DNA of 64,000 bases from Paramarasmius palmivorus (lineage: Eukaryota; Basidiomycota; Agaricomycetes; Agaricales; Marasmiaceae), in contig JAYKXP010000097.1 of NCBI GenBank assembly GCA_037176845.1, positions 62,001 through 126,000 of the forward strand, in the 5' to 3' direction. The notes beneath the pieces are model-generated. The model saw only the letters and a list, made by a program, of their open reading frames with translations. It was not told where the DNA came from and ran no database searches. This document shows positions 1 through 12,495 of this stretch, piece by piece. The number at the start of each line of letters is the position of its first letter. Position 1 is the first letter of the stretch. Position numbers and translations under genes: made by a program.

Positions 1-521
1 GGAAGGAAGAGAAGGGTGCATATTTCGAATTGTATAGGTTTACAACCTCTTCGAAATCTTCGGCCCTGCAAACACCAACAATGTGCTCGACATGATCGAC
101 CTTTCCAACCCCATAGCGGACATCGTGACGAGATTCAAGTAAAAAGACCGTGTGAGGCTCATGGGTAAATGGGGAAGGCTGGGCATCATTCTTTCCGGAG
201 CTCGAGTTGGCCCCACCTGCGGTCCAACTGCTTGCACGAAGAGCGGTTGGTCGAGCGAAGCCTCCCGTGTACCTATTAGCCGGTCAACGTTGAAAGAGAC
301 TCCCTGTGATACCAAGGCACTGAAACATACGTTCGTACTGATGTCAAAGCCGACGTTCTGCCTATCCGTTCATCCCTCTCTGCCTTGTGAATACGCTTGA
401 GTGACTTGGCCTGCTGTAGGCGCGAAATCGTGGAACTGTCGATCAGTGGTTTCCCCGGAGCGCTAGAGGCATAATAACGGCGAACGGGGATTAAATGGAG
501 GGTTGAACAACGACGAAGCAT
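1..521 (-). CDS. Partial hypothetical protein with a mitochondrial-like N-terminus
   Basis: This gene runs off the left edge. Exon 1 (521-332) starts with MLRRCSTLHLIPVRRYYASS, which is Arg-rich, free of acidic residues and typical of a mitochondrial presequence. An intron at 330-273 has a good GTATGT donor and a TAG acceptor and joins in phase to a second exon from 272 to the edge. That exon reads smoothly through segments such as HTVFLLESRHDVRYGVGKVD and ICVRAED-like acidic stretches without stops. I do not recognise the family. The mitochondrial location is inferred from the presequence only. Two other frames are open over the same stretch, but the spliced frame has the more protein-like composition. 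Confidence 0.5.
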
Positions 522-892
522 CGAGCAGTTGGAGGTCAGAAGGAAAGAGTGCTTTAAGCGGTCTCGTCAGTGACATACTCTAGCTCTCTCCACATCAACA
601 TGTATAAATACGTTATTTTAACTCGGCCCGATCTGCCTTGACTTTCTCCGATTTTGCGAGCAGTCTACTAGAACTTGACGACCGAATTTGGTGCATGCAA
701 ACCCACCACGCTACAAGGAGCACTTGAGAGGTATTGTCGTTGTGATGAGCTAGTGCCGCGTCCAATCGTCAATGTGATGTGTGTTCCTGATCCTACATAG
801 CTAGGTGATGTACGCAAACATAAAATTCAACCCCGAAAAGTGTGGTGTGTAGAGTAGAATTACATGAAAGACACGGACATGAGAAAGTAGTC
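522..892. other. Intergenic, no gene seen
   Basis: This gap lies between the start of the partial gene (521) and the 3' end of the DUF3669 gene (893). It should contain the promoter of the former and the 3' UTR of the latter. I see no further coding signal. Confidence 0.6.
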
Positions 893-1840
893 CTATCCTT
901 GGAAAGCAGTATCCTTATCTTTCTGCTTTGCCTCGATCGCCTCAATAAAAGCCCCTCCGAGAAAGCGACTCTCGTCATTGCAAGCCTCTAAGTAAGCATG
1001 CCTAAACTTGACATAGGTAGCATCGGAGGAACGAGGTCGCGGATAGTATGGATCATTGACGAAAAATGCGGAAACAAGTTCATGGATATTATCAATGCTC
1101 GGGGTCCAAGGGCGCACCTCAAGTTAAGACATCAGGTCGTAACTCATTTGAACATGAAATGCAGCTCACTTGATTGAAATCAATGAGGAAGAACGTGAAG
1201 CCTCCTGCGCCATCTCCCAGAACGAACTCGACATTTCGTGCATCAACCGAAGCCTTGAAGTGCAACCGCGCAAGCATTTCGCCCATACCTTCCACAACTT
1301 CGTTCAATGGTGACAGGATATCGGGGAACTCGGAACATAGTCGCATATAACGGGATTGGTCAAGGGGGAAATTTTCTGTGTTGAAGAACCTCGGAGCCGG
1401 TGCATTAGTATAATCCTTGCCAAAGTAGAGACGGCATAATGCGGGGAGTTGAGCGATCTCCTTTGGGAGGTAAAGGCAGGCGAGGTGTTTAGCTGCAGGA
1501 ACACGATCCATCGCGTATGTGGGTCGAGAAAAAGTCGACATGACTGTGTGACCGTCGGACGCTGTAGCCGACGACCAAGAGTGGGAGGGATTGGCGCCAT
1601 GAAAGTGCTTGAGGGATCATTGAACGCTAGCGCACGGGGTACGGCAAAAAAGGAGTCAACGTTGCATTCACGGTAGATGGCGTCAAGGAACGAGTATTCC
1701 CGACGGAGTACTTCAGCATCACTGAAATCCAAAACCTCTTTGTATGCAACGGGTCCTCCTCTAATGATAAAGACTGCTGCAAAGCTGCCTACACCAAGCT
1801 TGACGGGATGGGCGGGCTCGTCGTACGAAGATGAAACCAT
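893..1840 (-). CDS. DUF3669 family protein (kinase-like fold, fungal-specific)
   Basis: Three exons are proposed: 1840-1576, 1543-1170 and 1117-893, giving 287 residues. Recognisable family features are the N-terminal LGVGSFAAVF strand resembling a degenerate kinase glycine loop, the central TYAMDRV and CRLYFGK segments, and FFLIDFNQ before the last intron. The intron at 1169-1118 is a normal 52 nt GT-AG. The frame change between exons 1 and 2 needs either a 32 nt GT-AG intron (1575-1544), which is unusually short, or a small indel, and I cannot decide between them. The start is the ATG at 1840, directly downstream of an (ACC)n repeat. The function is unknown in the family. The gene diverges from CCT2 with only about 240 bp between the two starts. 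Confidence 0.75.
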
Positions 1841-1870
1841 GGTGGTGGTGGTGGTGGTGGTGGTGGTGGT
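1841..1870. repeat. (GGT)10 / (ACC)10 microsatellite
   Basis: Ten perfect GGT units on the + strand (ACC on the coding - strand) abut the ATG of the DUF3669 gene, so the repeat lies in its 5' UTR just before the start codon. Repeat-length change here would alter the leader and not the protein. Confidence 0.9.
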
Positions 1871-2077
1871 TGACAAAGTTCAGCGAGACATTTTTATACC
1901 CCTGTCTTGATCCAGGTCATCTTTATGTGTCTAATGTTCAGCATGAACTTGCTGAGCATCTGGCTATCAAACAAACCTGGTCGAAGCGGTCGAAGAAGAG
2001 GTAGTACATATGTAATCAATGACAATAGCGACTGACTGAAGCGCGCCGCGTCTGCATTTTTGCTCTGATCCCTCACG

Positions 2078-4137
2078 ATGTCGATGCAAATTTTTGGCGA
2101 ACAGGTTCGATTTCTTAAATTTCTTCGCTTCCACCTCCTAAATCCTTTCAGGCTACAGAAGAAAAGGCCGAAAATGCGCGTCTCGCCTCTTTCGTTGGTG
2201 CTCTTGCTTTGGGGGATCTCGTCAAATCCACCCTTGGACCCAAGGGCATGAACAAGATCCTTCAGTCGGCATCCACTGGGGATATCAACGTCACCAACGA
2301 TGGGGCCACCATCCTCAAGGCTATCCAACTCGATAATGCAGCAGCCAAAATCCTGGTTAATATCTCAAAGGTCCAAGACGATGAAGTTGGCGATGGAACG
2401 ACAAGCGTTTGTGTGTTGGCAGCGGAGCTTTTGAGAGAGGCGGAAAAGTTGATCGCACAAAAGATTCATCCTCAAACCATTGTGGAGGGGTATAGGCTTG
2501 CGAGCAATGCTGCGTTAAAGGCACTAGAGAAGGCTGCTACCGACAATCAGTGTGTTTTTATTCCTTTTCTTTCTAGAAGTTCAACTGATTATGTATTTCA
2601 TATGATCGCAGCTCGAATCCGACAGCATTTAGAAAAGATCTTGTTAACATTGCACGAACGACACTATCCTCCAAAGTCTTGTCCCAGGACAAGGATTACT
2701 TTGCAAACCTTGCTGTCGATGCTGTATTACGTCTCAAGGTTTGGATTCTCTGTCATCAAAATAAATCAAGGCTCAAATAAACACTCTACAGGGATCTACC
2801 GACCTCGACCATATTCAAATAATAAAGAAAGTTGGTGGAAAGTTGACTGACTCGTATCTGGACGAAGGTACTTAAACACGTACTCGTTGGTTATGCATAA
2901 GGTCTTGACCACGTTTTTAGGCTTCATTCTCGACAAGACAATAGCCGTCAACTCCCCAAAACGACTAGAGAATGCGAAGATATTGATTGCCAATACATGT
3001 CTGTGTCCTACACTCATCAACGACGATTCAACCTATTCAACCTCTCTTCTTAGCTATGGATACTGATAAAATCAAGATTTTTGGCGCTCGCGTCAAGGTT
3101 GACTCGACAGGAAAGCTTGCCGAACTAGAGCGAGCAGAAAAGGTGAGACCTTTCTACAGCATTCCATCTCGTTCTCTCCGAACTCAAGACCGCTCAGGAA
3201 AAAATGAAAGCAAAAGTCGACGCAATTGCTGCCCATGGTATTACGTGCTTCGTCAACCGACAGCTCATTTACAACTACCCCGAATCTCTGCTGGCCGAGA
3301 AGGGCATCATGGTCATCGAACACGCAGATTTCGAAGGGGTGGAGCGACTTTCGCTTGTGACAGGTGGTGAAATCGCATCCACCTTTGACAGACCTGATCT
3401 AGTTAAGCTGGGTCAATGTGATCTCATCGAAGAGATCATTATTGGAGAAGATAAGGTATTCCTTTGCTAGTCATACGCTGGTAGCAAATATTCATATCTC
3501 CTACGTAGCTCATCAAGTTTTCTGGAGTTGCCGCTGGTGAAGCTTGCACAGTTGTTCTGCGCGGATCTACCTCTCAAATGGTTGATGAGGCTGAACGCTC
3601 TCTCCACGATGCGCTCTCGGTACTATCACAAACTGTCAAGGAGACGCGAACAGTACTTGGTGGCGGATGTTCTGAAATGTTGATGAGCTGTGCAGTTGAT
3701 GAGGAGGCAAGAAGCATCAAGGGCAAGAAGGCGATTGCAGCGGAGGCGTTTGGACGGGCACTTCGTCAAATACCGACAATATTGGCAGACAATGCTGGCT
3801 TCGATTCTTCCGACTTGGTCGCACGATTGAGGGCCGCCCATTATGAAGGCCAGTCGGACGCAGGTCTTGGTACGTTTGTGACGAACTTCCCTCACGTTCA
3901 GTCTCGCTCATGGCTTACTTTCAGACATGGACCTCGGTACTATTGCCTCAATGAAGACATTAGGCATTACCGAAAGCTACAAGCTCAAGCGTCAGGTCGT
4001 TCTCAGTGCTAGCGAGGCTGCAGAGATGATCATTCGGTGAGTAAATCCGCCACCCAAATCACAACGATTTGCTCACTACGGACTGCAGCGTCGATGACAT
4101 TCTCCGGGCATCACCTCGGAAACGTGAAGCAGTATAG
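2078..4137 (+). CDS. cct2: Chaperonin CCT/TRiC subunit beta (CCT2)
   Basis: The gene encodes a subunit of the cytosolic group II chaperonin that folds actin, tubulin and WD-repeat proteins. Ten exons (2078-2104, 2152-2549, 2612-2738, 2792-2867, 2921-2998, 3054-3142, 3198-3455, 3509-3869, 3925-4036, 4089-4137) splice to 524 residues, close to the family norm. The tiny first exon (MSMQIFGEQ) is supported by its perfect junction to [11 protein letters not shown]. Visible signatures are [18 protein letters not shown], the ATPase motif VGDGTTS, the nucleotide-pocket [27 protein letters not shown] and [12 protein letters not shown]. The beta-subunit identity rests on [18 protein letters not shown] and the C-terminal [10 protein letters not shown]. 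All introns are GT-AG of 46-64 nt. It shares a short divergent promoter region with the DUF3669 gene. Confidence 0.97.
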
Positions 4138-4337
4138 ATATTGTAGAATAGTCAATCACCATGATATATAAGCACGATCCTCGAAATCAGAAGTCAGATT
4201 AGATTTGCGGAATTTTTTTCCTTTGTAGATGTGTCGATCACTGCGGCAAACGCCGGAGTTGTCTATTGTCTCAGGACTACCAGGAGCTCTATCTCTTCCT
4301 TGTTTCTATCCCATTTATCCTTGCCTCTCACGTTGCC

Positions 4338-5914
<1,577 letters not shown>

Positions 5915-6551
5915 GATCATAATTTTTCACGGCTAAACGCTCAGCAACTACTCTCTGACGCAAACTCTACGAGCACTAGGTCGAAATTTATCACTAACCA
6001 TTTTATGCGTTGATACCCTGTTTTTCTTTGGCAGTTTAAATACCTTACACACTTGGGCACATTGTGTTAATCGATAGACATATATCCGCTCCGTGATAAT
6101 GGGGCTTTATTCAGTGGTCTATCTCAAATTTCAGCGAGGGAAACACTGTGTGCTCGGAGTTGTATTGCTCCCGATTCCCATACCTTTTCTCTGGCACAGT
6201 ATAGGCCTGGGTTCAAAACCGTTTAAACCCCAGCAAAGAACTTGTCGGACCCATGTCTGTGGTATGTTTTGACGTCGTGAGATTGATTGATGCAACGCTC
6301 GCAGGGCGAATCCTGCATGAAGCAACGATGAATCCTGTTTCAAGTATCTTTAGCGCTTGGTGCACTAGTGCACCAGAGTTTACAAGTCCCATGCTCTCCT
6401 GCAGCTATGCATAGTTTCCATTTTTCTCGCGCGAGTGCTCTGTATGTCCTAGGACATTATCGGGGTATCTTTCAAAACTCCAAACTTCTTTACCTAGGCC
6501 TTACTCACGTCTTGCTCACGCCATTTGGATCGACCAGAACCATCTTTCAGA
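5915..6551. other. Intergenic region, 3' side of MAPK and distal promoter of peroxiredoxin
   Basis: I see no supportable gene here. Short open stretches on both strands lack family features or splice continuity. The proximal promoter elements of the peroxiredoxin gene are listed separately. Confidence 0.6.
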
Positions 6552-6559
6552 TGACGTCA
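6552..6559. promoter_or_regulatory. Perfect CRE palindrome TG ACGTCA upstream of peroxiredoxin
   Basis: TGACGTCA lies 67 bp upstream of the peroxiredoxin ATG and just before a TATA-like box. This octamer is the established binding site of ATF/CREB-family bZIP factors (Atf1/Pcr1 type in fungi), which drive oxidative-stress genes. Its use here is an inference from position and target function. Confidence 0.55.
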
Positions 6560-6573
6560 TAGGTGTATCTCGG

Positions 6574-6580
6574 CTATATA
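6574..6580 (+). promoter_or_regulatory. TATA-like box of peroxiredoxin gene
   Basis: CTATATA lies about 46-52 bp before the ATG at 6626 and 14 bp after the CRE palindrome, a compact inducible-promoter arrangement. Confidence 0.5.
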
Positions 6581-6625
6581 GACGCGTCAATGTGAATCGT
6601 TCTCGAAAAAGACTTACCTTTCACC

Positions 6626-7458
6626 ATGACCTCCATTATCGCTTCTGCTGCACAAACCGCTCACTCCGCTGTTGCAAGCTTGCTCAGCGTCGCACAAGTC
6701 AAGCCAGGCGCCACTATCACTCCTCCAGAACTCAAAGAGGACGCCCCAGACAAGCCAGTTACTGTCGCACTCGAAGGCAAGAACGTCTTTGTAAGTTTTC
6801 CAAAGATAGCTACGATTGACTTCAAACTTACGACGATACGCTTTGACAAGGTCTTTGTTCCTGGTGCCTTTTCCGGGACTTGCAATAATCAGGTGCGATT
6901 TGCCGTCAGCTTCAGATCGATATATTGAATGATGAGTCGCTCTGGAATTGCTCGTAGATCCCCGAGTACATCCAATTGGCACCAAAGTTCAAAGAGAAAG
7001 GCGTAAAGAACGTATTTGTGGTCGCAGTGAATGATGTGTTTGTCATCAAGTAAGAGATTATGCTCCTCCCATTTGCGCTAGTAGCTCAACGCTGTACAAT
7101 ACAGGGCTTGGAAGAACTTCCTCGCACCCGAAGGCACAGGTACGCTTACTCCTTTTTATATGTTCCTCATCGAGATTCATCGATATACATCACAGACGTT
7201 CGATTCTTGGCTGATGACAAGGGTCATTTCACCAGCTCCCTTGGCCTCCTCTTTGATGCAACTGGTTTCTTCGGTGCACCCCGTGCAAAGGCATGTCAAC
7301 TCGATTTCTGTTTCGTGCTCTATCCAACTGACAACAAATTATCCCAGCGTGCTGTCGTAATCACCGAGGGGGACAAGGTTGAAACCATCGCTGTCGAGCC
7401 AGTTCCATCTGGCGTAACCGTCACCAAGGCAGAGGTTATCCTTGCCCAGTTGTCTTGA
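6626..7458 (+). CDS. Type II peroxiredoxin (Prx5/PMP20/Ahp1-like)
   Basis: Thiol peroxidase reducing H2O2 and alkyl hydroperoxides. Six exons (6626-6790, 6851-6892, 6958-7049, 7105-7139, 7196-7290, 7348-7458) give 179 residues, normal for the family. The peroxidatic-cysteine region reads VPGAFSGTCNNQIPEYI, a fungal variant of PGAFTPxCS with Ser for Thr and Gly for Pro. VVAVNDVFVIKAWKNF, ADDKGHFTSSLGL and the C-terminal repeat-like VEPVPSGVTVTKAEVILAQL fit PMP20/Asp f 3-like proteins. I see no clear second (resolving) cysteine in the spliced form. The last intron (7291-7347) has a GC donor, is 57 nt, in frame and stop-free, so retention would add 19 residues including two cysteines. No peroxisomal SKL-type tail is present, so the location is probably cytosolic. 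Confidence 0.93.
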
Positions 7459-7664
7459 GTAAAATAATATCCATCGAGAAGTGTATTGTTATTGTAAGTA
7501 GTAAATGTAGTTTTATGTCCAAGTGGATGGAAAACTTGGGTTGTATGTATCTCTGAGTACTTGAGTCTTTCGATCAGCAGAATGGGCCGATTCCCGGCCG
7601 AGCTGGTCCGAGTGAACGGCTGAAAATTTTGACCTGCTTCTCGCTGTTTCGGCCTTCACACACG

Positions 7665-9691
7665 ATGGCAACACTCCTTCCTCCGCCAAAGCGACAAAAA
7701 ACTTACCACGGCGTCCCAGAGCCAGAGCCAGAACCTCCAAAAGTTTCAAGGAACATACTCGTTCAATTCATATCTGAAGACGATGGATCCGCTCTGGCAC
7801 CGGCAGTAACCCTACCTGCCGATGTTTCTCGGGAAGGTCTCGAGGTCTTGGTGAACAAGTTGACGGTGAGCTGACTATGCAGTTGTTGGCAATAGATGAC
7901 TCAAGTCAATGCTAATCCCAGAACTCTGAAGAACCTCTACCATTCCAGTTCCACATCGACGCTCCCGAAGCCGAAAACACAAAAAATACATCTGCACCTG
8001 GCCCATCTCGGATTGTAATCACAAAATCAATCCAGGCAGACATCCTAGATCATCCGATACATAGGGATACATTCACAGAAGAAGATGTTTTCGTCGTACG
8101 ATGTTCGCCGCAAAGTGTTTTCAGGGTTCGTCCAGCAACGAGGTGCTCTGCTAGTTTAAGTGGACATGCCTCACCAATTCTTTGTGCATCTTTTTCACCA
8201 ACGGGAACTCTCCTTGCAACTGGCTCAGGCGATGCAACAGCGAGGCTGTGGAATCTCGATACAGAGACTCCCAGTCATACTCTGGTTGGGCATAAGGGAT
8301 GGGTTTTGTGTGTAGAGTGGGAGGCTATGGAGAGATTGTTGGCAACCGGGGGTCACGATGGTCATGTAGGTTCTGGTCCGCATCCTCAAACGTGTCCCTA
8401 AAGAATGAGTCCTTTAGGTCAGACTATGGGATCCTAAAACTGGGAAAGCTATCGGAGACGCATTAAAAGGGCATTCCAAGTGGGTTACATCACTCTCCTG
8501 GGAGCCAATACATCTGTAGGTTTGCCCTTTTTCATGCCAGCGCTTGTACTCGTACTCATCGTGAGCCAAGTCAGCCGACCGCACCGCGACTTGCATCGTC
8601 TTCTAAAGACGGAACAGTCCGTGTGTGGTCAACGCTTACAAGAAGAACGGAATATACGCTGGGTGGGCACACAGTATGAGAACCGTGTTTTCATTTAATG
8701 TTATCTCATATTCGGCCTAGGCTAGCGTCAATGTTGTCAAATGGGGAGGTGGAGGCGTTGGTGGGTTTGGCTTGAAGAAAGGTGTTTTGTACACGGCGTC
8801 TAGTGATAGAACGGTCAGAGTATGGGATGCAGATGGGGTAAGCTTCCTTTGGTAGGCTCTACTTTCCCGACTTGACTTTTATGCAGGGGCGACTTCTACA
8901 CACACTAAAAGACCATGCGCATTGGGTAACAACCCTTGCTCTGAATACTGACTTTGTGCTTCGAACAGGGCCATTTGATCACAACGGCAAACGACCCAAA
9001 AGTGACGAAGAAGGTTAGCTAAAAGTCATCTATAGAAAGCTGTCCGTTCTGACTTAGGCCTCTGAAGCCAAGGAACTCGCGCTCAAACGATACACATCAG
9101 TGTTATCCACCACTCCCGAGCTCCTCATAACGGGATCTGACGACCATACGCTATTCCTTTGGTCTCTCTTTCCTTCCTCTATTCCTAATCCCGAAACCCA
9201 ATCCAATGGTGGCTCTGGAAAGCTCAAACCCCTTACTCGCCTTACTGGCCATCAGCGTCAGATTTCTCATGTTGCTTTCTCTCCTGACGGTCGTTGGGCA
9301 GCATCGGCGTCGTGGGACTCTTCCGTACGTCTCTGGGAAGGCCGTACGGGAAAATTTGTTGCGACACTTCGAGGGCATGTCGGCGCAGTTTATAGACTTG
9401 CATGGAGTGCTGATGGAAGGATGGTCGTAAGCGCAAGTAAGGATGGCACTGTTAAGGCGAGACGTCTGGTCAATACCGAAAGATATCGCTACTCATCTTG
9501 GCGTAGATATGGGATCTCAAGACATACAAGCTCAAAGTCGACCTACCGGGACACACCGATGAAGTGTACTGCGTTGATTTTGTAGCAGACAAGGTGGTCA
9601 GTGGGGGACGAGATAAACATGTCAAAATGTACGTTTGTTCAAATATCTGTTCCTCTACCCTACTCATTATGATATCAGTTGGAAACACTAG
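7665..9691 (+). CDS. rsa4: Ribosome assembly factor Rsa4 / Notchless (NLE1)
   Basis: WD40 protein of pre-60S particles whose N-terminal ubiquitin-like domain is a substrate of the AAA-ATPase Rea1/Midasin. Nine exons (7665-7865, 7922-8365, 8418-8515, 8571-8673, 8721-8837, 8887-9013, 9068-9456, 9507-9628, 9679-9691) give 537 residues. The N-terminal NLE domain (about residues 25-120, with NILVQFISEDDGS and LPADVSREGLEVL) precedes about eight WD repeats, including ATGSGDATARLWN, LASSSKDGTVRVWS, TASSDRTVRVWD, LITGSDDHTLFLW and VVSGGRDKHVKIWKH at the very end. The repeat containing HWVTTLALNTDFVLRTG is diagnostic of NLE. The intron at 9457-9506 has a GC donor. The acceptor at 9067 (AAG) was chosen because it keeps the frame, but the nearer TAG would not. 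MAK21 and PRP43 elsewhere in the window act in the same pathway. Confidence 0.93.
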
Positions 9692-10540
9692 CCAATCCCT
9701 ACTTTTCGCATGAAACAAATAAAATATGGGGAAAATATAGTGATTTTTGTGCGAACTTCGGACAGGGAGGCTTACCTTTTAGCCCACCACCTCATAGTTA
9801 CGCTTAGGTTACGCTGGTTTGATTCTCCCAGTTTTCGCCGGAAGCGCATAGATAATAACAGGAGATAACGCGCAACCCGTTTTTTTCGGTGCGTGGTATC
9901 ATATTTCCAAAGGCTATGCGAACTAAACTGTCTCTCATTTGATGATGCAGTGTAGACGCCCCTACATATATCCATCCTGGATAGACCTGTCATTGTGACG
10001 AGCCAAAAGGTGATCAAACAGAATAGTATTCCACGCCGCAGACGTCAGGCCCGCCTACATCGTGCTCGTACAAAGTGTGCTGTCCTCGGAGTGAGTAGGT
10101 TTCACCTGGGTTGATTGAGCTCTAGAGTGGTGGAGCGGCCACTAGAATATCTGGGTGCGGGAACAACACCACACTCATACTAGCTTGGGACCGCTGAACT
10201 CGGGCTAGACGGTTTCGTCAAACCATATTTATTCATCCTACTTCTGTCCCTCTAAACACTCCCTGGCTCAGGGACATCTTGGCATTTTTTGATGCGCCAA
10301 GGTCTATGTACTCAGTCAACTTGACACCTTCAATACATACAAGACCTGGGTCGATCGGAGTCCTACCGAGGACCTGGACCTAGGTTTACAGGAGCGTTTG
10401 GAGACACCGACGGTGTACTGGTTTATTTTGGGTTTGAGGCGCATAATTTCCCGCGGGCGGTGCAAATGGGCGCTTGACCTTACCTCTTCAGTTTCATCTG
10501 GGTCTCCACTACCCTTGTTCATCCTTTCCTCTTTCCCACC
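9692..10540. other. Intergenic, no gene seen
   Basis: About 850 bp lie between NLE1 and the membrane-protein gene. I found no exon with protein-like continuity. The distal part is pyrimidine-rich just before 10541, consistent with a promoter/5' UTR. Confidence 0.6.
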
Positions 10541-12163
10541 ATGAGCCCAGCGCGTCACAGACCAGCTGCATTCCCTTTTCTCCTTCTCGTTTCATTCTTC
10601 AGTCTCTCCTCTGCTCAAAAAAACAAGATTTTTCAATGGCAATTTCAGAACAATGTGAGCGTATACAAAATTCGCCTTTAGGTTCTGGCTCATATTTACA
10701 TATCATAGGCCATGTCTACCAGCTTACCCTCCTGCGCGGACTTTCCTATTGTCGTCAAACCTTATGATCCCAATAATGATACACACGGGGTTCCACCATT
10801 CTACATGATTGCGTACGAAATTGGGGGCACACCTAGGGTTTCACTTTTGGGTCAGAACGAGAGCAGCCTAAAATACACCGTAGATCATCCCGTGGGTGAG
10901 TAAACACCCTTCCTCCATGTTAGACCTACTAACGTAGAAATTGCAGGAACACAATTAGCTCTGAGTGTTGTGGACTCGGAGGGAACTGCTGGAGGTATAC
11001 CACCGAATCTGTACACTGTTGTCAGTGAGTGGTCCTTTACCTGACCGATGTCTCATTTGCTGACATCGAGAAGCTGGTCAATCAACGAACTGCATAGTGA
11101 GCGGAAACAACACGGACTTCACCGTATCTGCCAATGTGACCACGGATGTCAACACGTGTGATCCTTGGGGTATCAGAATTAAGGGTGGTGTCAAACCTTA
11201 CAACATAACGTTCCTTCAAGTCAATTCCCCAGTGGTCACAAACGTCACTATGGGAGCTAACGATGACGCCTTCACCTACATAAACAGAGCGGACCCAGGG
11301 AAGATGTTAATCGGTGAGTGGCTAAACAACATTGTTTGGAACGTGCTAACTCCCATCATCTGCTCAGCTGCTGTAAATGACCTGTAAGTTTTGGAAGGGT
11401 CCACATTTTGCACCAACTCATTTATTTGCTCAGGACCGGGAGATACGCTTTTGGAACACCCAAAGTGATGCCCCAAGGATCCGCTGACGTCGATTGTGTA
11501 GGGCTGGTTAGCAGCTCTGGCAATGCAGCCCAGCTGGATCAGGAAGCTGCCGCTGCGCAGGCTGAGGCGGCCAAGAAAGCCAGTGAACGACGAACGGCCA
11601 TTATCGCTGGAGTTGTTGTTCCCGTCACTGCACTAGCCATCGGATCTATCGCTGCTTGGTATTTTCTCTACTACCGTCGGCGTCGGCAACATACAGGGGA
11701 TATCGACCTCGCAGCCGCGGATACCAGCGTCAAGCCTTTCACAGATCATGGTCCACTTTTATATACGCCAAGCATGAGGACTCCCAAGAGTGGAGTATTC
11801 CGCGAGTCCCAAGGTTATTCGGATGCACCGTTCGACCCATACCAATACAGCGCATCAGAAAACGAGACTGTCGTCATGCGACCGCCATCCGGAACCTCGC
11901 AATCCGGCGTCACTAGTGGCAGATATTCCAGCTCCAACCGACGGATGACAAAAGCTGCTGAAGCCAGAATGAGTAGTGAAGGGCATGGTCGGTCGGAAAG
12001 TTATGACGGTCCTTCGGGATCTGGTACGCGTGCGACTTCCTTCGGACACACGCCTCAGGGCGAGCCAGAGCTGATCATTCAACACCGAGACGGTGGACCT
12101 GGGCGCGTCAGAGAGCTACCTCCTCCGTATGCAGACCCACGATTACGAGATGCAGAATCATAA
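10541..12163 (+). CDS. Single-pass membrane protein with signal peptide and PPPY-containing tail
   Basis: Six exons (10541-10654, 10709-10895, 10947-11024, 11098-11313, 11368-11383, 11434-12163) give 446 residues. Residues 1-26 form a clear signal peptide (FPFLLLVSFFSLSSA, then QKN). An extracellular Ser/Thr/Asn-rich region with several N-glycosylation sequons follows (NNDT, NESS, NNTD, NVTT, NITF, NVTM). After an Ala-rich stretch (AAAAQAEAAKKASERR) there is one transmembrane helix (IIAGVVVPVTALAIGSIAAWYFLYY) followed by the positive stop RRRRQ. The cytoplasmic tail of about 160 residues is Ser/Pro-rich and ends near RELPPPYADP. The PPPY could bind WW-domain ubiquitin ligases of the Rsp5 type (inference). 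This architecture is common in Agaricomycetes and has no assigned function. A surface sensor or wall-associated role is possible. Confidence 0.85.
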
Positions 12164-12495
12164 ACTGGACATTAGTAGATTTGACGACGTTACTGGCTCG
12201 GATTTGTGTTGGATTCATGGTTGCTGTAAATTAAGACCTACCCTTAACTGGTGTCCTATCTATTCTTCAAGATACCGTTTGTAACATAGTTCATTAAAAC
12301 AGAGTTGGGCGATTGTATGAACTTGGTATCGTACACAGAACGACTATCTTCTGTGAGTAAAGCCAGGCTATGAACTTGGAGCCAAACAGGCCGAGTCATT
12401 TTGACACTCACGTGTGCGCGCGTAAGTATTTGAACTTCCCAGTCCTTCCCATAGTTTTCTTCCCGTCCCTACCGTCACTACAGGGAAACCAAAAA
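12164..12495. other. Intergenic, promoter region of OTC
   Basis: This holds the 3' UTR of the membrane-protein gene and the presumed OTC promoter. The OTC reading frame stays open upstream to 12370 with a further Met. A mitochondrial presequence could therefore start there or lie in an unseen upstream exon. Confidence 0.5.

Noticed and set aside
40..272. Minus-strand frame reading MVSQGVSFNVDRLIG near the left edge
   Set aside because: Splicing with the GTATGT donor at 330 and the TAG ending at 273 gives a longer, more protein-like frame. The alternative would need a 35 nt intron.
6200..6230. GGTTC-like box suggesting a tRNA gene
   Set aside because: No matching acceptor stem or A box at the right distance.
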